A stretch of DNA of 40,418 nt from Chloroflexota bacterium (GCA_029561345.1 JAKQJC010000052.1:1-40418), one strand, 5' to 3'. Positions 1-7,360 are shown, numbered from the stretch's first letter. Made by a program: numbers and translations. Notes: generated by a model not told the origin, from the letters alone.

Positions 1-300
1 CCTCGTTCCACTCGGATGACTTTGAGCTTACAGGGTCCGTGTTCAGTTGGTAAGGTTCAAAAATCTTGCACTTTGTGGCCGTTTTTCACGATTCGGCCAC
101 TGATTGCACAACGGTTACGCTAATTTTGGCGAAGGTATTGACGGTTTGAACCCTGTTTATACGCAGAATAACCGTGCTGGTCAGGTTCGTCATCCAGCTA
201 CGTCTGCATATTCCGTTTTCCGGGTTACCACCTCCTTTCGAGTGAAAGTAGGATAATGCCTGATACAAATTAAAATGGGGAAACGCTGTTTACCACAGCC
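1..300 (-). ncRNA. Structured leader or small RNA of unknown family
   Basis: This is the predicted transcript of the promoter at 335-307. Read on the minus strand it has: a composite stem pairing 203-207 with 163-167, 201-202 with 173-174 and 194-198 with 176-180; an 8-bp perfect long-range helix pairing 145-152 with 54-61; inside that, a perfect 7-bp hairpin (94-100 with 75-81) extended across an internal loop by 105-108 with 67-70; and an alternative 7-bp helix (150-156 with 30-36) that shares bases 150-152 with the long-range helix, so the two exclude each other. A strong Shine-Dalgarno-like GAAAGGAGGT (239-230) is present but no start codon sits at a proper distance. I do not recognise a known riboswitch, RNase P, tmRNA, SRP or 6S core. 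It could be the 5' leader of a gene beyond the edge or a free RNA. Promoter and pairings are seen; function is not. Confidence 0.4.
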
Positions 301-306
301 AAAAGC

Positions 307-335
307 ATTTTACAGGACTGCCATATAAATGTCAA
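307..335 (-). promoter_or_regulatory. Strong sigma70-type promoter reading leftward
   Basis: On the minus strand TTGACA (335-330) is followed after exactly 17 bases by TAAAAT (312-307), a near-consensus housekeeping promoter. Transcription would start near 300 and run toward base 1 and out of the window. It lies downstream of the polyprenyl synthase stop, so it serves a separate unit, not the isoprenoid genes. Confidence 0.75.
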
Positions 336-368
336 GTTTATTGCGTGCCATTTTTTACTTTTGCCGGG

Positions 369-1385
369 TTATGAATGTCTGAAAAGAAGGTTATTTGTCA
401 TGGCCAGCAAAGTATTGGCAGCAGGGTTCTTTTGTGGTATGGCGGCATCCAGCGCGGCAAGGGCTGCCTGGCTGTGGGTGCGTGCGGAGGCTTCAGCGTA
501 GGCGCGGGCGCCGCAGGCATCGAGCAGGGAGATCATGGCGGGCACGTGGGCTGGCGTGACGGGGCCAACCTGCCACTGCTCGTAAAAAGCGCCTTTTTGT
601 TCCAATGCATAGAGCACGGGCAGGGTTTTCTTGCCTGAAACCAGGTCTGACTGGTGCGATTTTCCGGTTTGCTGTTCATCGCCCCAAATGCCAAGAATAT
701 CATCGATGATTTGAAAAGCGAGGCCCACCTCTTGGCCAAAGGTTTGCATTTCGGTCTGGATGGCTGGAGATGCGCCGGCGGCAATGGCCCCCAGGCCGCA
801 GCAGGCAGCCAGCAGGGCGGCGGTTTTACCACTGATCATCATCTGGTAATCGGTGAGGGTGATGTTTTGCCTTTTTTCGAAGGCGATGTCCAGGTACTGG
901 CCTTCGGTCAGGCGGATGCAGGTGCGGTTAAACAGGTCAGCTGCCTGGATGGCCGCCTGAGGGCTGACGGTTTGGGCCAGGCGCAGCAGCACCACCTGCG
1001 ACAGGCTGAACATGGCGTCACCGGCGTTGATGGCCTGGGGCATGCCCCAGGTGACCCAGACGGTGGGACGGCCGCGGCGCAGAGGGCTGTTATCCTGTAT
1101 GTCGTCGTGGATGAGGGAAAAATTGTGCAGCAATTCCACGGCGGCGGCGGCTGGCAGGGCAGCGTGCCAGGGGCTGCCGCAGGCAGCTGCGCTCAACAAC
1201 ACCAGCAGGGGCCGCAAGCGTTTGCCGCGCGCCTGCGGACCGGCGCCTGCGCCTTCCCAGCCCATGTGGGCAGCCAGCATTTGACGCAGTTCGCCGCAGG
1301 CAGGCCCAAATGCCTGGTTGACGGCGTTTTGCAGTTCGGTTTCAACGGCCTGCAGCATCAAGGCGGTGAGCGTCTGATCGTCCAT
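369..1385 (-). CDS. Polyprenyl (farnesyl/geranylgeranyl) diphosphate synthase
   Basis: Trans-type isoprenyl diphosphate synthase of 338 residues, which condenses isopentenyl diphosphate with an allylic diphosphate to make C15-C20 or longer prenyl chains for quinones, carotenoids or lipid carriers. The first aspartate-rich motif is D94-D95-x-x-D98 within LIHDDIQD, and the second is D228-D229 in FQIIDDILGIWGD followed by TGKSHQSDL, the arrangement usual in bacterial GGPP/polyprenyl synthases. The basic GKRLRPLL segment that binds diphosphate is at about 54-61. The open frame extends upstream to 1595, but that extension runs inside the isomerase gene; the ATG at 1385 has AGGA overlapping the stop of the upstream gene at good spacing. 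Separated by 10 bases from the isomerase, so the two are co-transcribed and translationally close. Exact chain length of the product cannot be read from sequence. Confidence 0.93.
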   Translation of the reverse strand: MDDQTLTALMLQAVETELQNAVNQAFGPACGELRQMLAAHMGWEGAGAGPQARGKRLRPLLVLLSAAACGSPWHAALPAAAAVELLHNFSLIHDDIQDNSPLRRGRPTVWVTWGMPQAINAGDAMFSLSQVVLLRLAQTVSPQAAIQAADLFNRTCIRLTEGQYLDIAFEKRQNITLTDYQMMISGKTAALLAACCGLGAIAAGASPAIQTEMQTFGQEVGLAFQIIDDILGIWGDEQQTGKSHQSDLVSGKKTLPVLYALEQKGAFYEQWQVGPVTPAHVPAMISLLDACGARAYAEASARTHSQAALAALDAAIPQKNPAANTLLAMTNNLLFRHS

Positions 1386-1395
1386 GGGCTTATTC

Positions 1396-2427
1396 CTATG
1401 AAATGCGCGCCAGTTTGTTATGGCGCAGGTCGGCCAGGCTGGCTGCGCCGGTGCAGAACAGGCAAATTTGCAGCTCGCGCCGGATGTTGTGAACAGCCTG
1501 GGCTGCGGCCTCAGCCGACTGGCTGGCTGCCCGCAGCAGGGCGCCGGCCAGGCCGCCCAGGTCGGCGCCCAGGGCCAGACATTTGGCCAGGTCAATGCCG
1601 TTTTTCAGGCCGCCTGAGGCAAAAATGGTCATTTTTGGCGCGGCTGCCCGCACTTGAAGGATGGATTCCGCGGTGGGAATGCCCCAGGCGCGAAAACTGG
1701 AAGCCACAGCGGCCATATGCGGGTCGCGAATGCGGTGGAGCTCCACCTGCGACCAGCTGGTGCCGCCGGCGCCGGCCACATCAATGGCGGCCACCCCGGC
1801 CGATGCCAGGCGGCGCGCCGCCTCGCCGGAGATGCCCCAGCCCACCTCTTTCACCACCACGGGTACGGGCAGGTGGCGGCATACCGTTTCTATTTGGTTC
1901 AGCAGGCCCGAAAAACGGGTGTCGCCTTCGGGTTGCACGGCTTCCTGCAGGGGGTTCAGGTGCAAAATCAGGGCATCTGCCTCAATCATATCCACAGCGC
2001 GCTGACAGTGGTCCACGGTGTAACCGTAGTTGAACTGCACAGCTCCCAGGTTGGCCAAAAGGAGAATGTCGGGGGCAACCTGCCTGATTTTGAAGGTGGC
2101 GGCCGTTTTGGGGTGTTCCAGGGCGGCGCGCTGCGAGCCCACCCCCATGGCAATGCCGTGGGCCTGGGCGGCAGCCGCCAGGTTGCGGTTGATGGCGCTG
2201 GCGTCGGCAGCCCCGCCGGTCATGGATGAGATGAGCAGGGGGGCGGCCAGCTTTTTGCCAAAGATGGCGCAGCCGGTATCCACCTGATCCAGGTCCACTT
2301 CGGGCAGGGCATTATGAATGAAGCGGTACTGTTCAAGACCGCTGCTGAGACCTGAGGCCACATCCTCTTCAAGGCAGACGCGGATATGTTCTGATTTACG
2401 GGAAGAGAGGAGATTTTCTTCTGACAT
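1396..2427 (-). CDS. fni: Isopentenyl-diphosphate delta-isomerase, type 2 (FMN)
   Basis: A 343-residue FMN- and NADPH-dependent isomerase interconverting isopentenyl and dimethylallyl diphosphate, supplying the primer for the prenyl synthase encoded immediately downstream. Diagnostic segments are [10 protein letters not shown] at the N-terminus, the [11 protein letters not shown] strand-loop, the [10 protein letters not shown] segment, [15 protein letters not shown], and [11 protein letters not shown] followed by [11 protein letters not shown], all characteristic of the type 2 family and unlike the Nudix type 1 enzyme. Full family length. The start ATG is preceded by AAAGG. It heads a minus-strand pair and faces the acyl carrier protein gene across a 72-base divergent gap. 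Type 2 isomerase is usual in Chloroflexota, many Firmicutes and archaea. Confidence 0.95.
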   Translation of the reverse strand: MSEENLLSSRKSEHIRVCLEEDVASGLSSGLEQYRFIHNALPEVDLDQVDTGCAIFGKKLAAPLLISSMTGGAADASAINRNLAAAAQAHGIAMGVGSQRAALEHPKTAATFKIRQVAPDILLLANLGAVQFNYGYTVDHCQRAVDMIEADALILHLNPLQEAVQPEGDTRFSGLLNQIETVCRHLPVPVVVKEVGWGISGEAARRLASAGVAAIDVAGAGGTSWSQVELHRIRDPHMAAVASSFRAWGIPTAESILQVRAAAPKMTIFASGGLKNGIDLAKCLALGADLGGLAGALLRAASQSAEAAAQAVHNIRRELQICLFCTGAASLADLRHNKLARIS

Positions 2428-2453
2428 AACCTTTTATTTGTGGTAAGATAAGG

Positions 2454-2462
2454 TGGTAAAAT
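2454..2462 (+). promoter_or_regulatory. Extended -10 promoter for the acyl carrier protein gene
   Basis: TGGTAAAAT is an extended -10 element (TGnTAAAAT) about 38 bases before the ACP start codon, with only a weak TTTATT at 2433-2438 as -35. It sits in the 72-base gap between the divergent isomerase and ACP genes. No equally good minus-strand promoter for the isomerase is visible there. Confidence 0.45.
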
Positions 2463-2499
2463 AGACCCTTTTCAAGTATTATATCCGGAGGCGTTGATT

Positions 2500-2736
2500 A
2501 TGGATACCTTTGCAGAGGTTAAAAATGTGATCGTGAAGGTGCTCAAACCCAAGGAAGGCACTGAAATCAACCTGGAAACACGGTTTATTGAAGATTTAAA
2601 AGCGGATTCGATGGACCAGTTTTTCTTGATGGATGGGTTTTGTGAGGCCTTTGATTTGACCATCAATGATCAGGATGCCGCCGCCATTCGCACGGTGGGC
2701 GATGTGGTCAGGTATATCGAGACGCAGCGCAAATAG
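2500..2736 (+). CDS. Acyl carrier protein, stand-alone
   Basis: A 78-residue, acidic, four-helix acyl carrier protein. The phosphopantetheine attachment site is S37 in KADSMDQF, where fatty-acid ACPs usually read DSLD, followed by a helix II and the closing VGDVVRYIE helix. It carries acyl chains as thioesters on the 4'-phosphopantetheine arm. Two starts are possible; the ATG at 2500 is chosen because GGAG at 2487-2490 is 9 bases away, whereas the TTG at 2494 is only 3 away. There is no fatty-acid synthesis gene nearby: neighbours are the isoprenoid pair (divergent) and succinyl-CoA ligase (convergent, 13 bases), so this is an orphan ACP. Whether it is the housekeeping AcpP or a specialised carrier cannot be decided. 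Confidence 0.88.
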   Translation: MDTFAEVKNVIVKVLKPKEGTEINLETRFIEDLKADSMDQFFLMDGFCEAFDLTINDQDAAAIRTVGDVVRYIETQRK

Positions 2737-2749
2737 GGGCTTTACGCCG

Positions 2750-3610
2750 TCAACTCAACAGCTCGGGCAGTTCTTCGGGATGGCGCGCCATGCGCACCCC
2801 GGCTGCCACCAGCGACAGGTTTTTATCCACGGCCAGGCCCGCGCCACGTTCAATGATGGCGCCGGCGTGGCCGTAGCGTTTATTGGCCTGGGCCGTCAGG
2901 CCGGCAATGTAGGCGCAGACCGGCTTGGTCATCTGGGGAATATAGCTGGCCGCTTCTTCTTCATCTTTTCCACCAATTTCACCCACCAGCACCACCTTTT
3001 CGGTATGCGGGTCGGCTTCAAACATTTCCAAAATATCTTTAAAAGATGTACCAATGATGGGATCAGAGCCAATGCCCACGCAGGTGCTGACGCCCAGCCC
3101 GGCCTGCTTTAAATTTTCAAGAATGGTGAAGGTGAGGGTGCCGGCGCGGGAGACCACGCCGATGTTCCCTGGCGAGGAGACTTCAGGGGGGATGATGCCG
3201 GCGCAGCATTCGCCAGGCGAGATGATTCCCGGGCTTTTGGGACCGATGAGACGGATGCCTTTCTGCTTCAGATAGGCGTTGATGCGCAGCATCTGGTAGA
3301 TGGGAATGCCTTCAGTGATGCAAATGATCAGCGGTACCCCGGCGTCAGCGGCTTCAAAGATGGCATCTGGAGCGGTGTGCGCGGGCACAAAAACCAGGGC
3401 GGCATTGGCGCCAGAAATTTCATAAGCCAGATGCACGGAATCGAAAACGGGAATTTTTCCGCCGATCATCCATTCGCCGCCTTTACCGGGCGTGACTCCG
3501 GCGACAATGCTGGTGCCGCTGAGCAGCATTTTTTGGGCGTGGTACAGACCTTCGCGGCCGGTGATGCCCTGGATCAGCAGGCGGGTGCTTTTATTGACCA
3601 AAATACTCAT
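2750..3610 (-). CDS. sucD: Succinate-CoA ligase, alpha subunit
   Basis: ADP- or GDP-forming succinyl-CoA synthetase alpha subunit, 286 residues. It binds CoA through its N-terminal Rossmann fold ([23 protein letters not shown]) and carries the catalytic phospho-histidine, H248, in RYGHAGAII. The C-terminal flavodoxin-like half has [13 protein letters not shown]. It converts succinyl-CoA to succinate with nucleotide phosphorylation in the TCA cycle together with SucC. The frame is open upstream to 3634, but the ATG at 3610 has GGAG 6-7 bases ahead and gives the family-typical [10 protein letters not shown]-terminus. It overlaps the end of sucC by 20 bases, indicating translational coupling of subunits needed in equal amounts. 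Confidence 0.95.
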   Translation of the reverse strand: MSILVNKSTRLLIQGITGREGLYHAQKMLLSGTSIVAGVTPGKGGEWMIGGKIPVFDSVHLAYEISGANAALVFVPAHTAPDAIFEAADAGVPLIICITEGIPIYQMLRINAYLKQKGIRLIGPKSPGIISPGECCAGIIPPEVSSPGNIGVVSRAGTLTFTILENLKQAGLGVSTCVGIGSDPIIGTSFKDILEMFEADPHTEKVVLVGEIGGKDEEEAASYIPQMTKPVCAYIAGLTAQANKRYGHAGAIIERGAGLAVDKNLSLVAAGVRMARHPEELPELLS

Positions 3611-4748
3611 TTTTTTCTCCGTGTGCCAGGGCAATGGCCCGGGCAGCCGCTTCGGCCAGAGAAGCAGTGACCGTCACTCCTGATTTTTCCAATAATTTGC
3701 AGCCTTCCGCGGCGCGAACGCCATCCAACCGGACCACAGCCGGCAGGCCGGGCTTCTGGCTGATGGCCGTCAGGATGCCCTGGGCAATTTCGTCGCAGGG
3801 GATTAAACCGCCAAAAATGTTGAACAGAATGACGCTGATTTCAGAGTTGGAACTGACGATTTTGAAAGCGGTGTAGATTTTGGAAGGGGTGGGGTCTTTG
3901 CCAATGTCCATGAAGTTGGCCGGGCGGCCGTCATAAATGTGCAGGGTATCGAGGGTGGCCATGCACAGACCGGCGCCGTTGACAATGACGCCGATATCGC
4001 CGCCAGCGTGGTGTAAATAGGTCATGTTGAATTTGCGCGCTTCGGCTTCCAGCGGTGATTCGACATCTGTGTCGCGCAGTTCAGCCAGGTCGGGGTGCAA
4101 ATTGATGGCGTTTTCATCCAGGTCAATTTTGCCGTCGAGCGCCACCAGTTTCTCTTCAGGTGTGAGCACCAGGGGGTTGATTTCAATCATCAGAGCGTTG
4201 GTTTCGATGAAGATCTGCCACAGGCTGAAGGCAATGCTGGCGAAAGCGCGCCAGTTGCTGCGCGGCAGGTCGATGCTGGCGGCCAGCTCGCGCACCTGAT
4301 ATTCATGCAGCCCTACCAGCGGGTCAATGAGAACCCTGAAGACCTTCTCCGGTTTGTCGAGGATCAGTTCTTCAATGTTGGCACCGCCTTCGGCCGTGGC
4401 CATCAACACGGGCAGGCGCAGCGAGCGGTCGATGATAATGCCGAGGTAGATTTCCTGGCTGATGGGAATGACCTCATCCACAAGCACTTTGCGCACGGGT
4501 AAATCTTTGGGGCGCAGGCTGAAAAGGCTGGTGGCCACTTCGAAGGCTTCGACGGGGGTTTTGGCCAGCAAAATGCCGCCCGATTTTCCACGTCCGTTGA
4601 TGAGCACCTGCACTTTGAGGATGACGGGCTTGCCCAATTCGACAGCAATTTGCTGGGCTTCAAGGGCCGAGGCAGCCACCCGGCCTGCCGGGGTGGGAAT
4701 GCCGTGTCTGGCGAAAAGCCGTTTAACCTGGTATTCGTGTAATTTCAT
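3591..4748 (-). CDS. sucC: Succinate-CoA ligase, beta subunit
   Basis: Beta subunit of succinyl-CoA synthetase, 385 residues. It starts with the family hallmark [18 protein letters not shown], followed by an ATP-grasp domain that binds the nucleotide ([35 protein letters not shown]) and a C-terminal CoA-ligase domain ([42 protein letters not shown]). First gene of a two-gene minus-strand operon with sucD, transcribed from the promoter at 4804-4776. Length and motifs are normal; nothing suggests malate-CoA ligase rather than succinate, though that family is close. Confidence 0.95.
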   Translation of the reverse strand: MKLHEYQVKRLFARHGIPTPAGRVAASALEAQQIAVELGKPVILKVQVLINGRGKSGGILLAKTPVEAFEVATSLFSLRPKDLPVRKVLVDEVIPISQEIYLGIIIDRSLRLPVLMATAEGGANIEELILDKPEKVFRVLIDPLVGLHEYQVRELAASIDLPRSNWRAFASIAFSLWQIFIETNALMIEINPLVLTPEEKLVALDGKIDLDENAINLHPDLAELRDTDVESPLEAEARKFNMTYLHHAGGDIGVIVNGAGLCMATLDTLHIYDGRPANFMDIGKDPTPSKIYTAFKIVSSNSEISVILFNIFGGLIPCDEIAQGILTAISQKPGLPAVVRLDGVRAAEGCKLLEKSGVTVTASLAEAAARAIALAHGEKNEYFGQ

Positions 4749-4775
4749 AGTTTTGTGGTTGATCCAATCCCTTCA

Positions 4776-4804
4776 ACCATACACCCAAAGAGATGATTCG
4801 TCAA
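4776..4804 (-). promoter_or_regulatory. Promoter for sucC-sucD
   Basis: Minus strand TTGACG (4804-4799), 17-base spacer, TATGGT (4781-4776), with TG directly before the -10. It lies between the terminator of the SPFH operon and the sucC ATG, about 28 bases upstream of the start codon. Confidence 0.65.
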
Positions 4805-4828
4805 TTGAAAAAAATCAGCCTGATTGAA

Positions 4829-4863
4829 ATAAAACCTCCCCTTTTCAGGGTGAAAAGGGGAGG
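4829..4863 (-). terminator. Intrinsic terminator of the SPFH operon
   Basis: A perfect 13-bp inverted repeat (4835-4847 with 4851-4863, three-base loop) rich in C/G is followed on the minus strand by TTTTATTT. It lies 22 bases past the stop of the SPFH gene and separates it from the sucC promoter. Confidence 0.85.
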
Positions 4864-4885
4864 GGTGCGGCTGAATGGGGCTGAT

Positions 4886-5941
4886 TTAGCCTTTCAGGAA
4901 GGCATCCAGGGCATCTTTGCTAATGCGGTAGGCGTTGCCGATCTTGCGGGCCTTGAGGTCGCCGGCGGTGATGGCGGCAATGACATCTTCTTCAGAAACG
5001 CGCATGACGGCGGCAGCTTCAGCGGGGGTCATCACATCGGGGGTGGCGCTGGCGGCAGGGACGGCCGCCGCAGTGGCGGGGGCAGCCTGGCCGGCGGGGG
5101 CAATGCCCTGCACCGATTGGGTGATGATGTTGCCGAGGCCAATGCCTGCGCCAATGCCAGCGGTGAGGCCGGCGCCGCCAGAGGGGTTCTTGGCGGCATC
5201 GCGCAGCGCGTCGGCAGCCTGGAGCTGGGTATAGACATTCATATCCAGCATGCCCATGGCGCGCAGTTCTTCGGCCGATTTTTCGGAGGGTTTGAGGTTG
5301 GAAATGTAGAATGATTTGAGGGTCAGGCCAATGGCGTTGAAATCATCCTGGGCTTTGGCGCGCACGCCGGCGCTGAGTTCCTCGGTGAGGCCAATCAGTT
5401 CAACCACGCTCTTGCTGGCTGCGGTTTCGCCAAGCAGGTCCTGCAGCTTGGAGAGAAGCATATTGCGCAGGCGGGTTTCGATATCTGCGGTGCGGTACAT
5501 GCCCTGGGCGCCGACAATTTGAGTCACAAATTGCTGGGGGTCTTTGATGGCGAACGCATAGGAGCCGAAGCCCTGCAGCAGCGCCACGCCGAGGCCCATG
5601 CCGGGGTTGCGGACAATGATCGGCTGGGGGGTGCCCCATTTGCGGTCGGCAAATTCGCGCATCGAGACGTAGTAGACTTCGGCGGTGAAGGGCGTGCGGT
5701 CATTGAAGGCCTGGCCGATGAAATCAACCACCATGGGGATGTTGGCGGTGACAATGGTGTGGCGGCCGGGGCCAAAGGTGTCGAGGGCGTGCCCGTCGCG
5801 GAAGAAGACCACGCGCTGTGATTCGCGGACGATGATCTGCGAGCCAATGCGCAGGTCGGCCACGCCGGTTTCAGGGAAGCGGTGGACCAGTTCATCGGTC
5901 ATCTCGCTGGGGTATTCAACAACATCAAAAATTCTGGCCAT
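4886..5941 (-). CDS. SPFH-domain protein with C-terminal excisionase-like HTH
   Basis: 351 residues. Residues about 20-240 form an SPFH (stomatin/prohibitin/flotillin) domain of the YdjI / virion-core-protein-like subgroup: the IIVRESQRVVFFRDGHALDTFGPGRHTI strand pair, then an ADRKWGTPQPIIVRNPGMGLGVAL segment, a FNAIGLTLKSFYISNL strand and the AEELRAMG helix. There is no obvious transmembrane helix. Residues 255-300 are a Gly/Ala-rich low-complexity linker. Residues about 303-351 read as a small winged helix-turn-helix of the excisionase/MerR type (TPAEAAAVMRVSEEDVIAAI, then AGDLKARKIGNAYRISKDALDAFL). Such SPFH proteins oligomerise and often end in zinc ribbons or GYF-like modules; a DNA-binding-type end is unusual. 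GGAG precedes the ATG by 9 bases. Second gene of an operon with the helical protein upstream (48-base gap). Function unknown; envelope stress or phage-related scaffolding are guesses only. Confidence 0.82.
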   Translation of the reverse strand: MARIFDVVEYPSEMTDELVHRFPETGVADLRIGSQIIVRESQRVVFFRDGHALDTFGPGRHTIVTANIPMVVDFIGQAFNDRTPFTAEVYYVSMREFADRKWGTPQPIIVRNPGMGLGVALLQGFGSYAFAIKDPQQFVTQIVGAQGMYRTADIETRLRNMLLSKLQDLLGETAASKSVVELIGLTEELSAGVRAKAQDDFNAIGLTLKSFYISNLKPSEKSAEELRAMGMLDMNVYTQLQAADALRDAAKNPSGGAGLTAGIGAGIGLGNIITQSVQGIAPAGQAAPATAAAVPAASATPDVMTPAEAAAVMRVSEEDVIAAITAGDLKARKIGNAYRISKDALDAFLKG

Positions 5942-5989
5942 ATGGTTTTACTCCGTTATTTTATGAGAATTTAGCTGTGATAGGCCGGC

Positions 5990-6526
5990 TTATTGGGAAG
6001 CCTGGGGGGCGCCGCTGCCGATCATAATTTCATGGCGTTTCTCGAACACATCCACACACTGGCGTGAGAGGGTGGTGAGGTTGCGGATGGCGGCGGGCAG
6101 GCCTTCGGTGCCAAGAGAGGCTTCCACGTTGTCAATGGCGCGGCTGACCTCGTCACCCATGGCAAACATGGCCAGGTCGTATTCATAGACCTGGGCCAAT
6201 TCCTGTTCGTTGACTTTGGCAGCAGCAAAGAAAGGTGAATAGCCGTAGGCCGCAGTGCGGATGCGATCGATGAACTGGCGCAGTTTGATGGCCGCCGCTT
6301 CCATGTCGTCGATGTAGGCGATGCCGCCCTGGCTGATCAGATCACGCTGCAGGCCAGAGACGCGCCCCCAGAGCTGTTCAAAGCGGTTGGCGATGGATTC
6401 GCGCATCAGTTTATCTGAGGCGCGGCGCTTTTCGCGTTCCATATAGCCATTAAAACCGGGGATTTTTCCTAACAGTTTTTGGAAGATGTTTTGATCTTCA
6501 CTGACATTCTGAAAGAAATCGCTCAT
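5990..6526 (-). CDS. Conserved-looking helical protein of unknown function
   Basis: 178 residues, no recognised domain, predicted almost entirely alpha-helical and soluble: no signal peptide or membrane segment. It has a basic stretch (YMEREKRRASDKLMRESI) near residue 30, then long amphipathic helices with regularly spaced hydrophobics (RQFIDRIRTAAYG, ELAQVYEYDLAMF, LTTLSRQCVDVFEKRHEIM), compatible with a coiled-coil or helical-bundle partner protein. The frame is open upstream to 6562, but the ATG at 6526 is chosen because GGAGG lies 8 bases before it. It is the first gene of the operon with the SPFH-HTH protein, which suggests the two act together. I do not assign a function. Confidence 0.75.
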   Translation of the reverse strand: MSDFFQNVSEDQNIFQKLLGKIPGFNGYMEREKRRASDKLMRESIANRFEQLWGRVSGLQRDLISQGGIAYIDDMEAAAIKLRQFIDRIRTAAYGYSPFFAAAKVNEQELAQVYEYDLAMFAMGDEVSRAIDNVEASLGTEGLPAAIRNLTTLSRQCVDVFEKRHEIMIGSGAPQASQ

Positions 6527-6556
6527 TATGTATTCCTCCATAACCATCTCTAATTG

Positions 6557-6583
6557 TGACATCGGCTCAAAACCGATCTGTCA
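6557..6583 (-). promoter_or_regulatory. Hairpin in the 5' leader of the helical-protein/SPFH operon
   Basis: TGACATCGG (6557-6565) pairs with CCGATctGTCA (6573-6583) apart from a two-base bulge, loop 7. It lies between the predicted transcription start (about 6590) and the Shine-Dalgarno of the 178-residue protein. It could be a leader hairpin or an operator dyad. Confidence 0.4.
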
Positions 6584-6597
6584 TAAAATGCATGATT

Positions 6598-6626
6598 ATT
6601 ATAGCTTTAACCGCCCCACATCACAA
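6598..6626 (-). promoter_or_regulatory. Promoter of the helical-protein/SPFH operon
   Basis: Minus strand TTGTGA (6626-6621), 17-base spacer, perfect TATAAT (6603-6598). About 72 bases upstream of the ATG at 6526, giving a leader of about 65 bases that contains the hairpin at 6557-6583. Confidence 0.7.
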
Positions 6627-6939
6627 GCGAAAAAAGACCCTGTTGGAGCGCTTTGAGGCGGGTTGATGGTTTTTGCAGGGTTGAGAAACCTTTTGAGAGG
6701 TTTTGAGGGACTGAACCGGCCGGTGGCTGTGCGTGGATGACCGGACGACGGGATTGAAATTGTTCGGAAAGTGTGCGGTTTTGTTGGTAAAGATCAGCTT
6801 TTCTCTAAAACTGACTGGCAAGGGCATTGGCTGCTGTTAATAGAGTTATTAATGAACGTACTGAAATGCTCTGAGTTGAGGAAAGAAATAGGACTTAATT
6901 TCGATGATTAAGCAAATGATTAATCTGTGCAAAAATCAC
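6627..6939. other. 313-base non-coding gap before the pilin genes
   Basis: No convincing gene: the only longer frame (minus strand, 6621-6827) has no Shine-Dalgarno and an unconvincing composition. Visible elements are an inverted repeat AAACCT/AGGTTT at 6686-6703, an AT-rich dyad TTAATA-gagt-TATTAA at 6837-6852, and a direct repeat ATGATTAA at 6904-6911 and 6916-6923 (12-base period) ending 17 bases before the -35 of the first pilin promoter. The last is a plausible activator or repressor site; the rest is unassigned. Confidence 0.45.
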
Positions 6940-6940
6940 T

Positions 6941-6968
6941 TTGCATAAAAGAAAGGATTGGATATAAT
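6941..6968 (+). promoter_or_regulatory. Promoter of the first Flp pilin gene
   Basis: TTGCAT (6941-6946), 16-base spacer, perfect TATAAT (6963-6968), leaving a leader of about 48 bases before the ATG at 7023. The Shine-Dalgarno GAAGGAGGTG is near-perfect, as expected for a highly made structural protein. Confidence 0.65.
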
Positions 6969-7022
6969 TACCCGAGCTCGCATAAAGAGTTTATCCTGTA
7001 ACGGGAAGGAGGTGAAAAAAAC

Positions 7023-7169
7023 ATGTTATTCGCTCCGAAAGAAAAAGGTCAGGGTCTGGTTGAATATGCGCTGATTCTCGTCCTGGTTGCGGTTGTCGTT
7101 ATCGCCATTCTTGCTTTGCTTGGTCCGGCCATCGGCAATATCTTCCAGAACATTGTCGACAACATCTAA
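7023..7169 (+). CDS. flp: Flp/Fap-type pilin, copy 1
   Basis: A 48-residue Flp pilin, the major subunit of Tad pili. Class III prepilin leader MLFAPKEKG is cut by a TadV/FppA-type peptidase after G9, leaving a 39-residue mature pilin that starts QGLVEY with the conserved Glu at +5 and adjacent Tyr. The rest is one hydrophobic helix (ALILVLVAVVVIAILALL) and a short polar tail. Start ATG with AAGGAGGTG 9 bases ahead. It has its own promoter (6941-6968) and terminator (7188-7226), so it is expressed separately from copy 2 although the two proteins are identical. No prepilin peptidase gene is present in the window. Confidence 0.95.
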   Translation: MLFAPKEKGQGLVEYALILVLVAVVVIAILALLGPAIGNIFQNIVDNI

Positions 7170-7187
7170 TCTTGGATGAAGGTGTTG

Positions 7188-7226
7188 CAACATCCACTCG
7201 CTGAAAGGCGGGTGGATGTTGTTTTT
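7188..7226 (+). terminator. Intrinsic terminator after pilin copy 1
   Basis: A 10-bp perfect stem (CAACATCCAC at 7188-7197 with GTGGATGTTG at 7212-7221) followed by five T. It is 19 bases past the stop codon of copy 1. Confidence 0.9.
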
Positions 7227-7263
7227 GGGCACGGGTTGTAAACCGTTTGTAAGCTGGGGACGG

Positions 7264-7291
7264 TTGTAATTTGGCCCAATTTGCTTATAAT
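7264..7291 (+). promoter_or_regulatory. Promoter of the second Flp pilin gene
   Basis: TTGTAA (7264-7269), 16-base spacer, perfect TATAAT (7286-7291). Same spacing and geometry as the promoter of copy 1, with a leader of about 63 bases to the ATG at 7361. Confidence 0.65.
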
Positions 7292-7360
7292 ATAACTAAA
7301 TCGGGCTTGCAATTCCAACGAGCTGCAAGCACATTCAGAATAGGAAAGGAGGTGAAAAAC

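Noticed and set aside
96..102. GCCACTG, a word found in cobalamin riboswitches
   Set aside because: It is on the plus strand, opposite to the promoter, and no other B12-box elements are present.
222..240. Plus-strand ACCACCTCCTTTC resembling the 3' end of 16S rRNA
   Set aside because: The match is just the complement of a minus-strand Shine-Dalgarno; no other 16S rRNA sequence surrounds it.
86..268. A 60-residue minus-strand frame, or its inner 35-residue ATG version
   Set aside because: No Shine-Dalgarno fits either start, the frame crosses strong RNA stems, and the protein has no recognisable features. Treated as part of the structured RNA, though a small peptide cannot be fully excluded.
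1386..1595. N-terminal extension of the polyprenyl synthase to 408 residues
   Set aside because: The extra 70 residues are encoded inside the isomerase gene in another frame and show no similarity to the family; the ATG at 1385 has a Shine-Dalgarno.
654..2033. A 459-residue plus-strand open frame
   Set aside because: It lies antisense to the prenyl synthase and isomerase genes, which have clear catalytic motifs. Its composition (Gly/Arg/Pro-rich, no domain) is that of a shadow frame in GC-rich coding DNA.
6621..6827. A 68-residue minus-strand frame before the pilin genes
   Set aside because: No ribosome site, no family features, and it overlaps the -35 of the minus-strand promoter at 6626-6598.
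7026..7232. A 68-residue minus-strand frame over pilin copy 1
   Set aside because: It is antisense to the first Flp pilin, which has a leader peptide, Glu+5 and a near-perfect Shine-Dalgarno.
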